Assembly (NCBI RefSeq): GCF_002081825.1 | Contig: NZ_MUKU01000014.1 | Location: 62,001-126,000, forward strand | DNA: 64,000 nucleotides | Source: Chromobacterium haemolyticum | Lineage (GTDB): Bacteria > Pseudomonadota > Gammaproteobacteria > Burkholderiales > Chromobacteriaceae | Direction of reading: 5' to 3' | Part shown: one piece after another, positions 1 to 8,536 of the stretch | How the letters are laid out: every line of letters begins with the position of its first letter | Numbering within the stretch: position 1 is the first letter of the stretch | Position numbers and translations under genes: made by a program | The notes under the pieces: model-generated | What the model saw: the letters and a program-made list of their open reading frames with translations, nothing else | The model's database searches: none | Told to the model about the DNA's origin: nothing

Positions 1-2018
1 ACGAGCTGAAGGATCTGCCGCCGGAAGTATGGCAATTCATCAAGGACAACGGCTTCCTGGGCATGATCGTCAAAAAGCAGTACGGCGGTCTGGAGTTCTC
101 CAACTACGCCCACGCCAAGGTGGTCACCAAGATCGCCACCCGCGGCGGCACCGCCGCGGTGTCGGTGATGGTGCCCAACTCCCTGGGGCCGGGAGAATTG
201 CTGCAGCACTATGGCACCGAGGCGCAAAAGGATTATTACCTTCCGCGTCTGGCCAAGGGTCTGGAAATCCCCTGCTTCGCGCTGACCAGCCCTTATGCGG
301 GTTCGGATGCCGGCAGTATTCCCGACTACGGCATTGTTTGTCGCGGCTCCTACACCCATCCGCGCACCGGAGAGCGTTTCGACGACGTGCTGGGCCTGCG
401 CGTCAGCTGGGAAAAGCGCTGGATCACCTTGGCCCCGGTGGCCACCATCCTGGGCCTGGCGTTCAAGATGTACGATCCCGAGCATCTGCTGGGCGATAAA
501 GAAGACCTGGGCATCACTTGCGCGCTGGTGCCCACCGAACATGAGGGCGTGGCCATCGGCCGTCGCCACTTCCCCGGCGGAGCGGCCTTCATGAACGGCC
601 CGACCTGGGGCAAGGATGTGTTCATTCCGCTGGACTGGATCATCGGCGGCCGCGAGTTCGCCGGCCAGGGCTGGCGCATGCTGGTTGAGTGCTTGTCGGT
701 GGGGCGTTGCATCTCCCTGCCGGCGATGTCGGTGGCTTCCGGCAAGATGAGCACCTTCGTCACCGGCGCTTACGCGCGCATCCGCGATCAGTTCGGCCTG
801 CCCATCGGCAAGTTCGAGGGCGTGGACGAGGCGATGGCGCGCATCGGCGGCTACACCTATCAGATGGAAGCCTCGCAGGACTTGGCGCTGACCGGTCTCG
901 ATACCGGCGAGAAACCGTCGGTGTTGTCGGCCATCCTCAAGTACCACAACACCGAGCGCATGCGCAAAGCCATCAACGATGCGATGGACATCCATGGCGG
1001 CAAGGCGGTGGTGCTGGGGCCGCGCAACTACCTAGCGCGCGCCTACCAGGCGATTCCGATCGGCATCACCGTGGAAGGCGCCAACATCCTGACCCGTTCG
1101 ATGATCATCTACGGTCAGGGCGCGATCCGCTGCCATCCCTTCGTGCTGCGCGAGATGAAGGCGGCCATGGCCAACGACGGCAAGGAGTTTGACGCCGCCA
1201 TTACCGGTCACATCAACTTTGTGATCAGCAATGTGGTTCGTTCCTTGTGGCTGGGCTTGAGCGGCTCGCGTTTCGTTGGCGCGCCGCGCGGCGGCGAAGT
1301 GGGGGCTTACTATCGCCGATTGACTCGTTTCTCCAGCGCTTTCGCCTTGCTGTCCGATATGGCGATGTTCAGCCTGGGCGGTAGCCTGAAGTTCCGCGAG
1401 AAGCTGTCCGCGCGTTTGGGCGACATGCTCTCCGGCCTTTACATCGCCTCCGCTTGCCTGAAGCGCTTTGAGCGCGACGGCGCGCCCAAGGAAGACCTGG
1501 CGGTCTTGCAGTGGTCGGTGGAAAACGCTTTGTACGATGTGCAGCAGGCGATGGACGGCTTCCTGGCCAACCTGCCCAGCCGCATGCTGGCGGTGGTGTT
1601 GCGCAAACTGATCTTCCCGTGGGGCCTGACGCTTAAGCCAGCGTCCGACCGCGTCGGCACCCAGGTGGCGCGCGCGATGATGGAGCCGGGCGCGACGCGT
1701 GAACGGCTGACGCGCGGCATGTATCTGCCGAAAGAAGAGGGCGATGCCGTGGGCGTGCTGGCTCACGCGCTGGAGGCCGTGCTGGCCACCGAGCCGCTGG
1801 AGCAAAAACTGCGCAAACTGGCGCGCGACGGCAAGTTTATTTCTGTCACCGCGCGAGAGCGCCTGGCGGAAGCCTTGGCGGCCGGTTTGCTCGATCAGGC
1901 CGAGTTCGACGCCGTTAGCCGCGCGCGCAAGCTCAAGCGCGACGTGATCATGGTGGACGATTTCGACAAGATGCTGGAGCAACATGACGACAAGCTGCTG
2001 CAACGCTTGATCTTCTGA
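1..2018 (+). CDS. fadE: Acyl-CoA dehydrogenase FadE (5' end outside window)
   Basis: The reading frame is open from the first complete codon (base 3), so the true start lies upstream. It encodes a long acyl-CoA dehydrogenase that performs the first oxidation of fatty-acid beta-oxidation, making trans-2-enoyl-CoA with FAD. Visible family marks are the KKQYGGLEFS stretch, the middle-domain CFALTSPYAGSDAGS segment, and the VEGANILTRSMIIYGQGA region of the flavin/C-terminal helical domain. A further ~270 residues follow, as in proteobacterial FadE (DUF1974-type extension). The neighbours thioesterase, fadL, fadN and fadA support the role. The electron acceptor cannot be told from sequence. Confidence 0.93.
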   Translation, partial: ELKDLPPEVWQFIKDNGFLGMIVKKQYGGLEFSNYAHAKVVTKIATRGGTAAVSVMVPNSLGPGELLQHYGTEAQKDYYLPRLAKGLEIPCFALTSPYAGSDAGSIPDYGIVCRGSYTHPRTGERFDDVLGLRVSWEKRWITLAPVATILGLAFKMYDPEHLLGDKEDLGITCALVPTEHEGVAIGRRHFPGGAAFMNGPTWGKDVFIPLDWIIGGREFAGQGWRMLVECLSVGRCISLPAMSVASGKMSTFVTGAYARIRDQFGLPIGKFEGVDEAMARIGGYTYQMEASQDLALTGLDTGEKPSVLSAILKYHNTERMRKAINDAMDIHGGKAVVLGPRNYLARAYQAIPIGITVEGANILTRSMIIYGQGAIRCHPFVLREMKAAMANDGKEFDAAITGHINFVISNVVRSLWLGLSGSRFVGAPRGGEVGAYYRRLTRFSSAFALLSDMAMFSLGGSLKFREKLSARLGDMLSGLYIASACLKRFERDGAPKEDLAVLQWSVENALYDVQQAMDGFLANLPSRMLAVVLRKLIFPWGLTLKPASDRVGTQVARAMMEPGATRERLTRGMYLPKEEGDAVGVLAHALEAVLATEPLEQKLRKLARDGKFISVTARERLAEALAAGLLDQAEFDAVSRARKLKRDVIMVDDFDKMLEQHDDKLLQRLIF

Positions 2019-2053
2019 GTGTAAGGGGTAAGATTTGCCGGGATTCGTCCCGG

Positions 2054-2096
2054 CATTTCACCTCAGCGGCTGTCAAGCGGCCGCTGAGGTGAAATG
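2054..2096. repeat. Perfect 17-bp inverted repeat after fadE
   Basis: The arms are 2054-2070 and 2080-2096, exact reverse complements around a 9-nt loop, between the fadE stop and the thioesterase start. No run of T follows on either strand, so it is not a standard Rho-independent terminator. It may stabilise the mRNA 3' end, terminate weakly, or bind a protein. Confidence 0.7.
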
Positions 2097-2143
2097 ACGA
2101 AAGTCGCCAAAGCCGAGCGACGAGCAATAACAAAGGAGTGAGC

Positions 2144-2521
2144 ATGGACTGCCCTGAAGTCCGGATTCCCACGCTGCGCGTGCGCGCGCTGCCAACCAGC
2201 ACCAATGCTTACGGTCGAGTTCAGGCCGGTTGGCTGATGAATCATATCGACATGGCCGGCAGCCTGGACGCTGAGCGCCTGTCGCGCGGCCCGGTGACCA
2301 CGGTGGCGGTCAACACCTTTCAATTCGCCGCGCCCATTCTGCTGGGCGACGTGGTGGATCTTTATGTTGAACGGTTGCGAATCGGCCAGAAATCCATCAC
2401 CTTGAAAATCACCGTCGAAGCGGAGCGCATCGACGGCTCGCATGAGGCGATAACCGAAGTGGTTGCCACGTATGTGGCGATTGATAATGATGGTAAATCG
2501 CGTATTTTGGGCGAAATTTAG
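2144..2521 (+). CDS. Hotdog-fold acyl-CoA thioesterase (YciA-like)
   Basis: This is a 125-residue single hotdog domain with the typical N-A-Y-G-R-V-Q-A-G-W-L-M core helix region, as in small acyl-CoA thioesterases that hydrolyse acyl-CoA to free acid and CoA. The ATG at 2144 is preferred over an in-frame GTG at 2138 because the AAGGAG ribosome-binding site (2133-2138) overlaps that GTG and sits 5 nt before the ATG. It lies 120 bp after fadE in the same direction and may recover CoA during beta-oxidation. Chain-length preference cannot be read from sequence. Confidence 0.82.
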   Translation: MDCPEVRIPTLRVRALPTSTNAYGRVQAGWLMNHIDMAGSLDAERLSRGPVTTVAVNTFQFAAPILLGDVVDLYVERLRIGQKSITLKITVEAERIDGSHEAITEVVATYVAIDNDGKSRILGEI

Positions 2522-2567
2522 CGTTATTTAATGCTTTTCAGTGTGCTTGTTGCAGAAATGTCTCATT

Positions 2568-2588
2568 AAACGTTTGTTTGGAACAAAC
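2568..2588. promoter_or_regulatory. Candidate operator upstream of fadL
   Basis: AAACGTTTG (2568-2576) runs into an inverted repeat GTTTGTT-TGG-AACAAAC (2572-2588), about 120 bp before fadL. GTTTG/CAAAC half-sites are the building blocks known for PsrA-type TetR fatty-acid sensors, although spacing and orientation differ from the Pseudomonas consensus. The same AAACGTTTG core precedes the lipase gene at 12584. The regulator is not identified. Confidence 0.45.
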
Positions 2589-2706
2589 ACTCCAAAACCT
2601 TGTGGAATTGCTCTAATTCTCTGGTAGCATCAAATATGACCACTGCTTGTTATTGGTCATCTAACACCTAAGAACACTATAGCAACGCCAAAGAGAGAGG
2701 GAGAAC

Positions 2707-4209
2707 ATGAAACTCAAGCACCTCAGCCTGTCCGTGATGGTCATGGGCGCAACATTCGGTCTAATGTCCACCCAGGCCGTGGCCTCGGGTTATCAGTTTG
2801 GTTCGCAAAGCGTGTCCGGTCAGGGCACGGCGCATGCCAACGGCGCAGAGGCCAACGATCCTTCCACCATTTTCGCCAACCCGGCCGGCCTGTCTCGGCT
2901 GGAGGGCACACAAATTTCCGGCGGCGCTACCCTGGTGGTGCCGCACTCCGAATACACCGACAATGGTTCTACCCGGGCCGTGTTGATCCCCGGTGCCACC
3001 GCCCAACCGGCTGGCGGCAGCAATGGTGGTAATTTCGCGCCCAAAGCGGTGGCTGCGCCTAACTTCTATCTGTCGCACAAAGTAAACGATAAGATCAATC
3101 TGGGTCTGGGTATATTCGTGCCCTATGGCGCCAAGCTGGACTATGGTTTCGACTGGGCTGGCCGTTACGCGCTAAAGAGCGTGAATCTGCAATCGTTCAA
3201 CATCAATCCGTCGATGTCGTTCAAGCTGGACGATCGCCATTCCTTTGGCTTCGGCATTTCCGCCCAGTACATGAATGCATCTCTGGACCAAATGGCTGAT
3301 GCTTCCACTGGTGTGAATGCCCGTATTTTCCAGACTGCCTACCAGCAAGCACTGGCGGGTGGCGCTTCGCAGGCAGTGGCTCTGGCCCAGGCGCGCGGCG
3401 CGGTTGGGGCGGCAGCTGTGAATGGTGATGGTCTAGCGCATGTTGAGGGCGACGACTGGGGTTTCGGATGGAATATCGGCTATATGTTCCAGCTGAATGA
3501 GAATACTCGTTTTGGCTTGGCTTACCGCTCCAGCATCAAGCAGTCCTTGAGCGGCTCTTCCACTTGGACATTCAACAATGTCACCAATAACGCTATCCCT
3601 GGGTTGCCGCAGAACGGTGCGGGTGCGGTGGCCAAGAGTAAGCATCCGGATGCATCGGCAAAAGTGGATGTGACAACGCCGGAAACTGCATCCGCCAACT
3701 TCTTTCATCAGCTGAATCCGAAATGGGCAGTGATGGGAGATGTGACTTGGGTCGCCAACTCGCAAATGAAAGAGATCGTGATCCAGCAGTCCACGGTGGG
3801 GGGTACGGCTCAGGGCGATATGGTAATTCATCAGAACTGGCGCGATACTTGGCGCGTGTCCTTGGGCGCCAACTACCAGTACAGCGATGCCTGGCTGTTC
3901 CGCGGCGGCGTGGCTTGGGAGCAGTCGCCGTTGCAGTCCGATAGCGACCGTCATCCGGCCTTGCCGGATAGCGATCGTCTGTGGCTGTCGCTGGGCGCCA
4001 ACTACAAGATCAATAAGCAAAGTTCGGTCGACGTCGCCTATAGCTTCATTAACTTCACCAATGCTAATGTGAACTACACCGACGGCTGCAGTCCTGCCGG
4101 CACTAGCCCGACTACCGGCGCAGCTTGCACCGGCAACGGCGGCACGGTGAAAGGCAGCTACAAGACCTATTTGCAGTTGGTTGGTCTGCAGTATAACTAT
4201 CGGTTTTAA
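2707..4209 (+). CDS. fadL: FadL/OMPP1-family outer-membrane fatty-acid transporter
   Basis: This 500-residue protein has a clear signal peptide (cleavage near STQAVAS, about residue 27). The mature N terminus YQFGSQSVSGQGTAHANGAE followed by PSTIFANPAGLSRLEG is diagnostic of the FadL/OMPP1/TodX barrel, whose N-terminal hatch plugs the pore. The chain ends in Tyr-Arg-Phe, typical of an outer-membrane beta-strand recognised by BAM. It should import long-chain fatty acids or other hydrophobic compounds. An AGAGAGGGAGA tract precedes the ATG. Its place between fadE and fadN/fadA fits a fatty-acid substrate, but TodX-like aromatic substrates cannot be excluded. Confidence 0.92.
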   Translation: MKLKHLSLSVMVMGATFGLMSTQAVASGYQFGSQSVSGQGTAHANGAEANDPSTIFANPAGLSRLEGTQISGGATLVVPHSEYTDNGSTRAVLIPGATAQPAGGSNGGNFAPKAVAAPNFYLSHKVNDKINLGLGIFVPYGAKLDYGFDWAGRYALKSVNLQSFNINPSMSFKLDDRHSFGFGISAQYMNASLDQMADASTGVNARIFQTAYQQALAGGASQAVALAQARGAVGAAAVNGDGLAHVEGDDWGFGWNIGYMFQLNENTRFGLAYRSSIKQSLSGSSTWTFNNVTNNAIPGLPQNGAGAVAKSKHPDASAKVDVTTPETASANFFHQLNPKWAVMGDVTWVANSQMKEIVIQQSTVGGTAQGDMVIHQNWRDTWRVSLGANYQYSDAWLFRGGVAWEQSPLQSDSDRHPALPDSDRLWLSLGANYKINKQSSVDVAYSFINFTNANVNYTDGCSPAGTSPTTGAACTGNGGTVKGSYKTYLQLVGLQYNYRF

Positions 4210-4244
4210 TTGAATCGGCGCCGCTGGGCGCGCGGATTTTCGGT

Positions 4245-4276
4245 CGGGCGGGCGCAGTAGCGCTCGCCCGGTTTTT
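4245..4276 (+). terminator. Rho-independent terminator of fadL
   Basis: A GC-rich stem (4245-4255 with 4260-4270, one G-T wobble) and a four-base loop are followed by five T. It lies 36 bp past the fadL stop. Confidence 0.8.
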
Positions 4277-4683
4277 GCGTTTGCGGCGCGTTGAATTTTC
4301 CGCTTGTTTTCCCCCTCTATTTTTCCATATACCCCCTGTTTTTTTGCCCAAATTGGGTTAGACTTATTTGTGAGAAAAGCGAGTGTTTGATATTTTTCAA
4401 TACAGGCTTTCCCCAGCTGCGCTTGAGCCGCCGACATAGTGGTTGCCGGCGCGGTTTTTCAGTAGATTGACGGATGTCCGCGGCGGTGAGAAAACCATCT
4501 CTCGTCAGGCTTCCGGGCAGGCCGGGCTTTATCATAATTACTTCCCGGCCGGTCGAGTTGTGCCGGCTGCAGCGGCGGCGCGCCGCCGACTCAGCGCAAG
4601 GACGAACAACGCCCGTCCTTGAGGCAGGCTGAGCAGGCGAGAGGGGCCTGTCTCATGTTGTGTTTCAACAAAACGAGGAAACC
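4277..4683 (+). promoter_or_regulatory. 407-bp leader region before fadN
   Basis: No convincing ORF is present. The region holds a CCCAA-A-TTGGG palindrome at 4347-4357, an AT-rich patch (TTTATCATAATTA near 4528-4540) that could include a -10 element, and a small hairpin AAGGACG/CGTCCTT (4598-4604 with 4614-4620). The start of the beta-oxidation transcript probably lies here. No regulator is assigned. Confidence 0.35.
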
Positions 4684-7059
4684 ATGTCTCAAACCAAGTT
4701 CAACGTACGCAAGGTAGCCGTGTTAGGCGCTGGCGTGATGGGGGCTCAAATCGCCGCCCATCTGGTGAATGCCAAAGTTCCGACCATCCTGTTCGACTTG
4801 CCCGCCAAGGAAGGCGACAAGAACGGCATCGTGCTCAAGGCGCTGGAAGGCTTGAAAAAGCAGAAGCCGGCCCCCTTGGCCAACAAGGATGCCGTCAACC
4901 ACATTCAGCCGGCCAACTACGACGACCACCTGCACCTCTTGAAGGATTGCGACCTGGTGATCGAAGCCATCGCCGAGCGCATGGACTGGAAGGCGGACCT
5001 GTACCACAAAGTGGCGCCGCATTTGGGCGAGCACACCATTTTCGCCACCAATACTTCCGGCTTGTCGATCAACACGCTGGCGCAAAGCTGCCCGGACAAT
5101 GTGCGCCCGCGTTTCTGCGGCGTGCACTTTTTCAATCCGCCGCGCTATATGCACTTGGTGGAAATCATTCCCTGCCTGACCTCGGACGCGCACATTCTGG
5201 ATAATCTTGAGCGCTTCCTGGTGTCCAGCCTGGGCAAGGGCGTGGTGCGAGCCAAGGACACGCCCAACTTCGTCGCCAACCGCATCGGCGTATTCTCGAT
5301 GCTGGCCACCATCGCCAACGCCGACAAGTTCGGCATCCGCTTCGACGTGGTGGACGATCTGACCGGTCCGCGCCTGGGGCGTCCCAAATCGGCCACCTTC
5401 CGCACCGCGGACGTGGTGGGCCTGGACACCTTCGCCCACGTGGTCAAGACCATGCAGGACACTCTGCCGCAAGATCCTTGGCACGGTCTGTTCCAGACCC
5501 CGGAGTGGATGCAGAAGCTGATCGCCGCCGGCGCGCTGGGCGCCAAGACCAAGGCCGGCATCTATAAAAAAGACGGTAAGCGCATGCTGGTGCTGGACCC
5601 GGCCAAGGGCGAGTACGTAGGCTCCGGCGAGAAGGGCGACGACGCGGTCAAGGAAATTTTGAAGATCGCCAACCCGGCGGAAAAATTTCAGAAACTGCGC
5701 GAGAGCAGCCATCCGCAGGCGCAATTCCTGTGGGCGTGTTTCCGCGATGTGTTCCATTACATCTCCCACCACCTGGCCGATATCGCCAACTGCGCGCGCG
5801 ACGTCGACTTCGCCATCCGCTGGGGCTTCGGCTGGAGCGTGGGTCCGTTCGAGACCTGGCAAGCCGCCGGCTGGCAGCAAGTGGCCAAGTGGCTGGACGA
5901 GGACGTGAAAGCCGGCAAGGCGCTGAGCGCCGCCGCGCTGCCGGCCTGGGTATTGCAGGGCGACCGCGCCGGCGTGCACTTCGCCGAAGGCTCCTTCGAC
6001 CCTGCCGGCAATAAATTGGTGGGCCGTTCCACGCTGGACGTGTACCAGCGTCAGCTGGCGCCGGCCAAGGTGCTGGGCGAAGCGGCGGCGCCGCTGGGCG
6101 AAACCGTGTTCGAGAACGAGGGCGTGCGCGCCTTCACCACCGGCGACGAGGTCCTGGTGGTGTCGTTCAAATCCAAGGCGCATGCCATCGGCCCGGCTGT
6201 GATCGAAGGCCTGAATAAAGCCATCGACATCGCCGAAGACCGCTTCAAGGGCCTGGTGATCTGGCAGACCGAGGAGCCGTTCTCCGTTGGCGCCGACCTG
6301 CAGTCTATGATGCCGGCCTTCATGATGGGCGATTTGGACGCGATCGACGCTACGGTGCGCCGCTTCCAGGAAACCTCGATGCGCCTGCGCTACTGCCAGG
6401 TGCCGACGGTGGCCGCTACCCAGGGCTATGTGTTTGGCGGCGGTTGCGAGTTCGCGATGCACTGCGACAAGACCGTGGCGGCGCTGGAGTCCTACGTTGG
6501 TCTGGTGGAAGTCGGCGTCGGCCTGCTGCCGGGCGGCGGCGGCTGCAAGGAGTTCGCTCTGCGTGCCGCGCAAGAAGCGCGTGGCGATGTGTTGGCCGCA
6601 TTGAAGGATTACTTCATGGCCATCGCCACCGCCAAAGTGGCCACCAGCGGCTTCGAGGCGCAGGAAATCGGCTTTTTCCGCAACGGCGACCCAGTGGTGT
6701 TCAACGCCTACGAGCTGTTGCACGTGGCCAAGCAGCAGGCGATCGCGCTGGCCGAAGCCGGCTATCGCCCGCCGCTCAAGGTCAAGGGCTTCCCGGTGGC
6801 CGGCCGCAGCGGCGCCGCGTCGATCAAGGGCCAGTTGGTGAATATGCTGGAAGGCAACTTCATTTCCAAGCATGACTTCTTCATCGCCGGCCTGATCGCT
6901 GACGTGATGACCGGCGGCGATGTCGAGGCGGGCACTCTGGTCAACGAGCAATGGATTCTGGACCTGGAGCGCAAGGCCTTCATGACCTTGCTGAAAAACT
7001 CCAAGACCCAGGACCGCATCGCCAATATGTTGACCACCGGCAAGCCGCTGCGCAACTAA
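4684..7059 (+). CDS. fadN: 3-hydroxyacyl-CoA dehydrogenase / enoyl-CoA hydratase (FadN-like)
   Basis: This 791-residue bifunctional beta-oxidation enzyme begins with the Rossmann NAD site GAGVMGAQIAAHL (residues about 15-27), followed by the dehydrogenase C-terminal domains. The last ~300 residues form a crotonase fold, seen as SVGADLQSM, YVFGGGCEFAMHCD and GLVEVGVGLLPGGGG. The dehydrogenase-then-hydratase order is that of FadN, the reverse of E. coli FadB. The ATG at 4684 is chosen because GAGGAA lies just before it; an in-frame GTG at 4660 lacks that support. It should hydrate enoyl-CoA and oxidise L-3-hydroxyacyl-CoA, feeding the thiolase 195 bp downstream. Confidence 0.93.
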   Translation: MSQTKFNVRKVAVLGAGVMGAQIAAHLVNAKVPTILFDLPAKEGDKNGIVLKALEGLKKQKPAPLANKDAVNHIQPANYDDHLHLLKDCDLVIEAIAERMDWKADLYHKVAPHLGEHTIFATNTSGLSINTLAQSCPDNVRPRFCGVHFFNPPRYMHLVEIIPCLTSDAHILDNLERFLVSSLGKGVVRAKDTPNFVANRIGVFSMLATIANADKFGIRFDVVDDLTGPRLGRPKSATFRTADVVGLDTFAHVVKTMQDTLPQDPWHGLFQTPEWMQKLIAAGALGAKTKAGIYKKDGKRMLVLDPAKGEYVGSGEKGDDAVKEILKIANPAEKFQKLRESSHPQAQFLWACFRDVFHYISHHLADIANCARDVDFAIRWGFGWSVGPFETWQAAGWQQVAKWLDEDVKAGKALSAAALPAWVLQGDRAGVHFAEGSFDPAGNKLVGRSTLDVYQRQLAPAKVLGEAAAPLGETVFENEGVRAFTTGDEVLVVSFKSKAHAIGPAVIEGLNKAIDIAEDRFKGLVIWQTEEPFSVGADLQSMMPAFMMGDLDAIDATVRRFQETSMRLRYCQVPTVAATQGYVFGGGCEFAMHCDKTVAALESYVGLVEVGVGLLPGGGGCKEFALRAAQEARGDVLAALKDYFMAIATAKVATSGFEAQEIGFFRNGDPVVFNAYELLHVAKQQAIALAEAGYRPPLKVKGFPVAGRSGAASIKGQLVNMLEGNFISKHDFFIAGLIADVMTGGDVEAGTLVNEQWILDLERKAFMTLLKNSKTQDRIANMLTTGKPLRN

Positions 7060-7084
7060 GTGCTTGGGGACGATTCTGCTGCGC

Positions 7085-7175
7085 GAGCCGATATCGAATG
7101 CTGTGATGCTCGCCGTACCCCATGTACGGCTGCGCTTCTCGCTTCGATCTCGGCCCGCTCGCGACGAATCCTCCC
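7085..7175. repeat. Degenerate copy of the dispersed repeat
   Basis: The fadN-fadA gap contains ATGCTC, two GTAC words five bases apart, a GCGCTTCTCGCTTCG tract and GCTCGCGA in the same order as the inner part of the repeat at 34486. The outer inverted ends are not recognisable. Judged by eye only. Confidence 0.35.
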
Positions 7176-7253
7176 GCAAGCGCGGTCAATAGCCAGATGA
7201 AAGGCCGCTTGATCGCCGCAAAGCCGATCAGGCGACCGACAGGAGAATCGAAA

Positions 7254-8456
7254 ATGAGCAAACAAGTACAAGAAGCTTACATCGTCGCCGCCACCCGCAC
7301 GCCGGTGGGCAAGGCTCCGCGCGGCATGATGCGTCATGTGCGCCCGGACGATATGCTGGCGCACGTGATTACCGGCGCGCTGGCCCAAGTGCCGAATCTG
7401 GACCCGAAACTGATTTCCGACTGCGTGGTGGGTTGCGCCTTCCCGGAAGCGGAGCAGGGTCTGAACATGGCGCGTATCGGCGTGCTGTTGGCCGGTCTGC
7501 CCAATACCGTGGGCGGTATTACGATTAACCGTTACTGCTCGTCCGGCATCAACGCCGTGCAGATGGCCGCCGACCGCATCCGCTTGGGCGAGGCCGACGT
7601 GGTGATCGCCGCGGGAGCCGAGTCGATGTCTCTGGTGCCGATGATGGGCAACAAGGTGTCGTTGAACCCGGAAATCTTCGCCAAGGACGAAAACTACGGC
7701 ATTGCTTACGGTATGGGTCTGACCGCCGAGAAAGTGGCGCAGCAGTGGGGCGTGTCGCGTGAAGATCAGGACGCGTTCGCTGTGGAGTCGCACCGTCGCG
7801 CGCTGGCCGCGATTGACGGTGGTAAGTTCAAGAGCGAGATTACTCCGCTGGAGGCGACGTATCGCACGCCCAACCTGGAAACCGGCGAAGTGGCCGTTAA
7901 AACCCGAGTTCTGGACACCGACGAAGGTCCGCGTCGCGAGACCACGCTGGAGGGCCTTGCCAAGCTGAAGACAGTGTTCGACGCCAAGGGCTCGGTCACC
8001 GCCGGCAACTCTTCGCAGATGTCCGACGGCGCCGGCGCGGTGATTCTGGTGTCCGAGCGCGTGCTCAAGGAGTTCAAGCTGACGCCGCTGGGTCGCTATG
8101 TCACTTTCGCGGTCAAGGGTGTGCCGCCGGAAATCATGGGCATTGGCCCGAAAGAGGCGATTCCCGCCGCTTTGAACCAGGCCGGTTTGAAGCAGGACGA
8201 TCTGAAGTGGATTGAACTGAACGAGGCGTTTGCGGCTCAGGCTTTGGCGGTGATCCGTGACCTGGAGCTGGATACTTCCAAGGTGAGTCCGCACGGTGGC
8301 GCCATCGCACTGGGCCATCCGCTGGGCGCCACCGGCGCTATCCGCACCGCCACCTTGGTGCATGGCATGCGCGACGCCGGCCAGAAGGGCTATGGCATGG
8401 TGACCATGTGCATCGGTACCGGCATGGGCGCCGCCGGGATCATTGAAGTGCTGTAA
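7254..8456 (+). CDS. fadA: Acetyl-CoA C-acyltransferase (3-ketoacyl-CoA thiolase)
   Basis: This 400-residue type II thiolase cleaves 3-ketoacyl-CoA with CoA to acetyl-CoA and a shortened acyl-CoA. The catalytic residues are in place: nucleophile Cys95 in INRYCSSGIN, His355 in LGHPLGATGA and Cys386 in MCIGTGMG. The frame is open upstream to 7122, but the ATG at 7254 has AGGAG 8 bases before it and matches the thiolase N terminus. It follows fadN on the same strand and a strong terminator closes the unit. Confidence 0.95.
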   Translation: MSKQVQEAYIVAATRTPVGKAPRGMMRHVRPDDMLAHVITGALAQVPNLDPKLISDCVVGCAFPEAEQGLNMARIGVLLAGLPNTVGGITINRYCSSGINAVQMAADRIRLGEADVVIAAGAESMSLVPMMGNKVSLNPEIFAKDENYGIAYGMGLTAEKVAQQWGVSREDQDAFAVESHRRALAAIDGGKFKSEITPLEATYRTPNLETGEVAVKTRVLDTDEGPRRETTLEGLAKLKTVFDAKGSVTAGNSSQMSDGAGAVILVSERVLKEFKLTPLGRYVTFAVKGVPPEIMGIGPKEAIPAALNQAGLKQDDLKWIELNEAFAAQALAVIRDLELDTSKVSPHGGAIALGHPLGATGAIRTATLVHGMRDAGQKGYGMVTMCIGTGMGAAGIIEVL

Positions 8457-8473
8457 GCAGGATTTACCCGCTT

Positions 8474-8507
8474 AAAAAACCGGCTTGCAATCGCAAGCCG
8501 GTTTTTT
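8474..8507. terminator. Bidirectional terminator between fadA and the PilZ-like gene
   Basis: Perfect 15-base arms (8474-8488, 8493-8507) with loop AATC, starting with six A and ending with six T. It works for both fadA and the convergent gene downstream. Confidence 0.92.
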
Positions 8508-8536
8508 ATTGAGTGCCGTCGGGCGGCGGGCGAGGC

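Noticed and set aside
4723-7179. 818-codon open frame on the minus strand across fadN
   Set aside because: It mirrors the high-GC third-position bias of fadN. The product is low-complexity (His/Gln/Arg/Gly-rich) with no domain.
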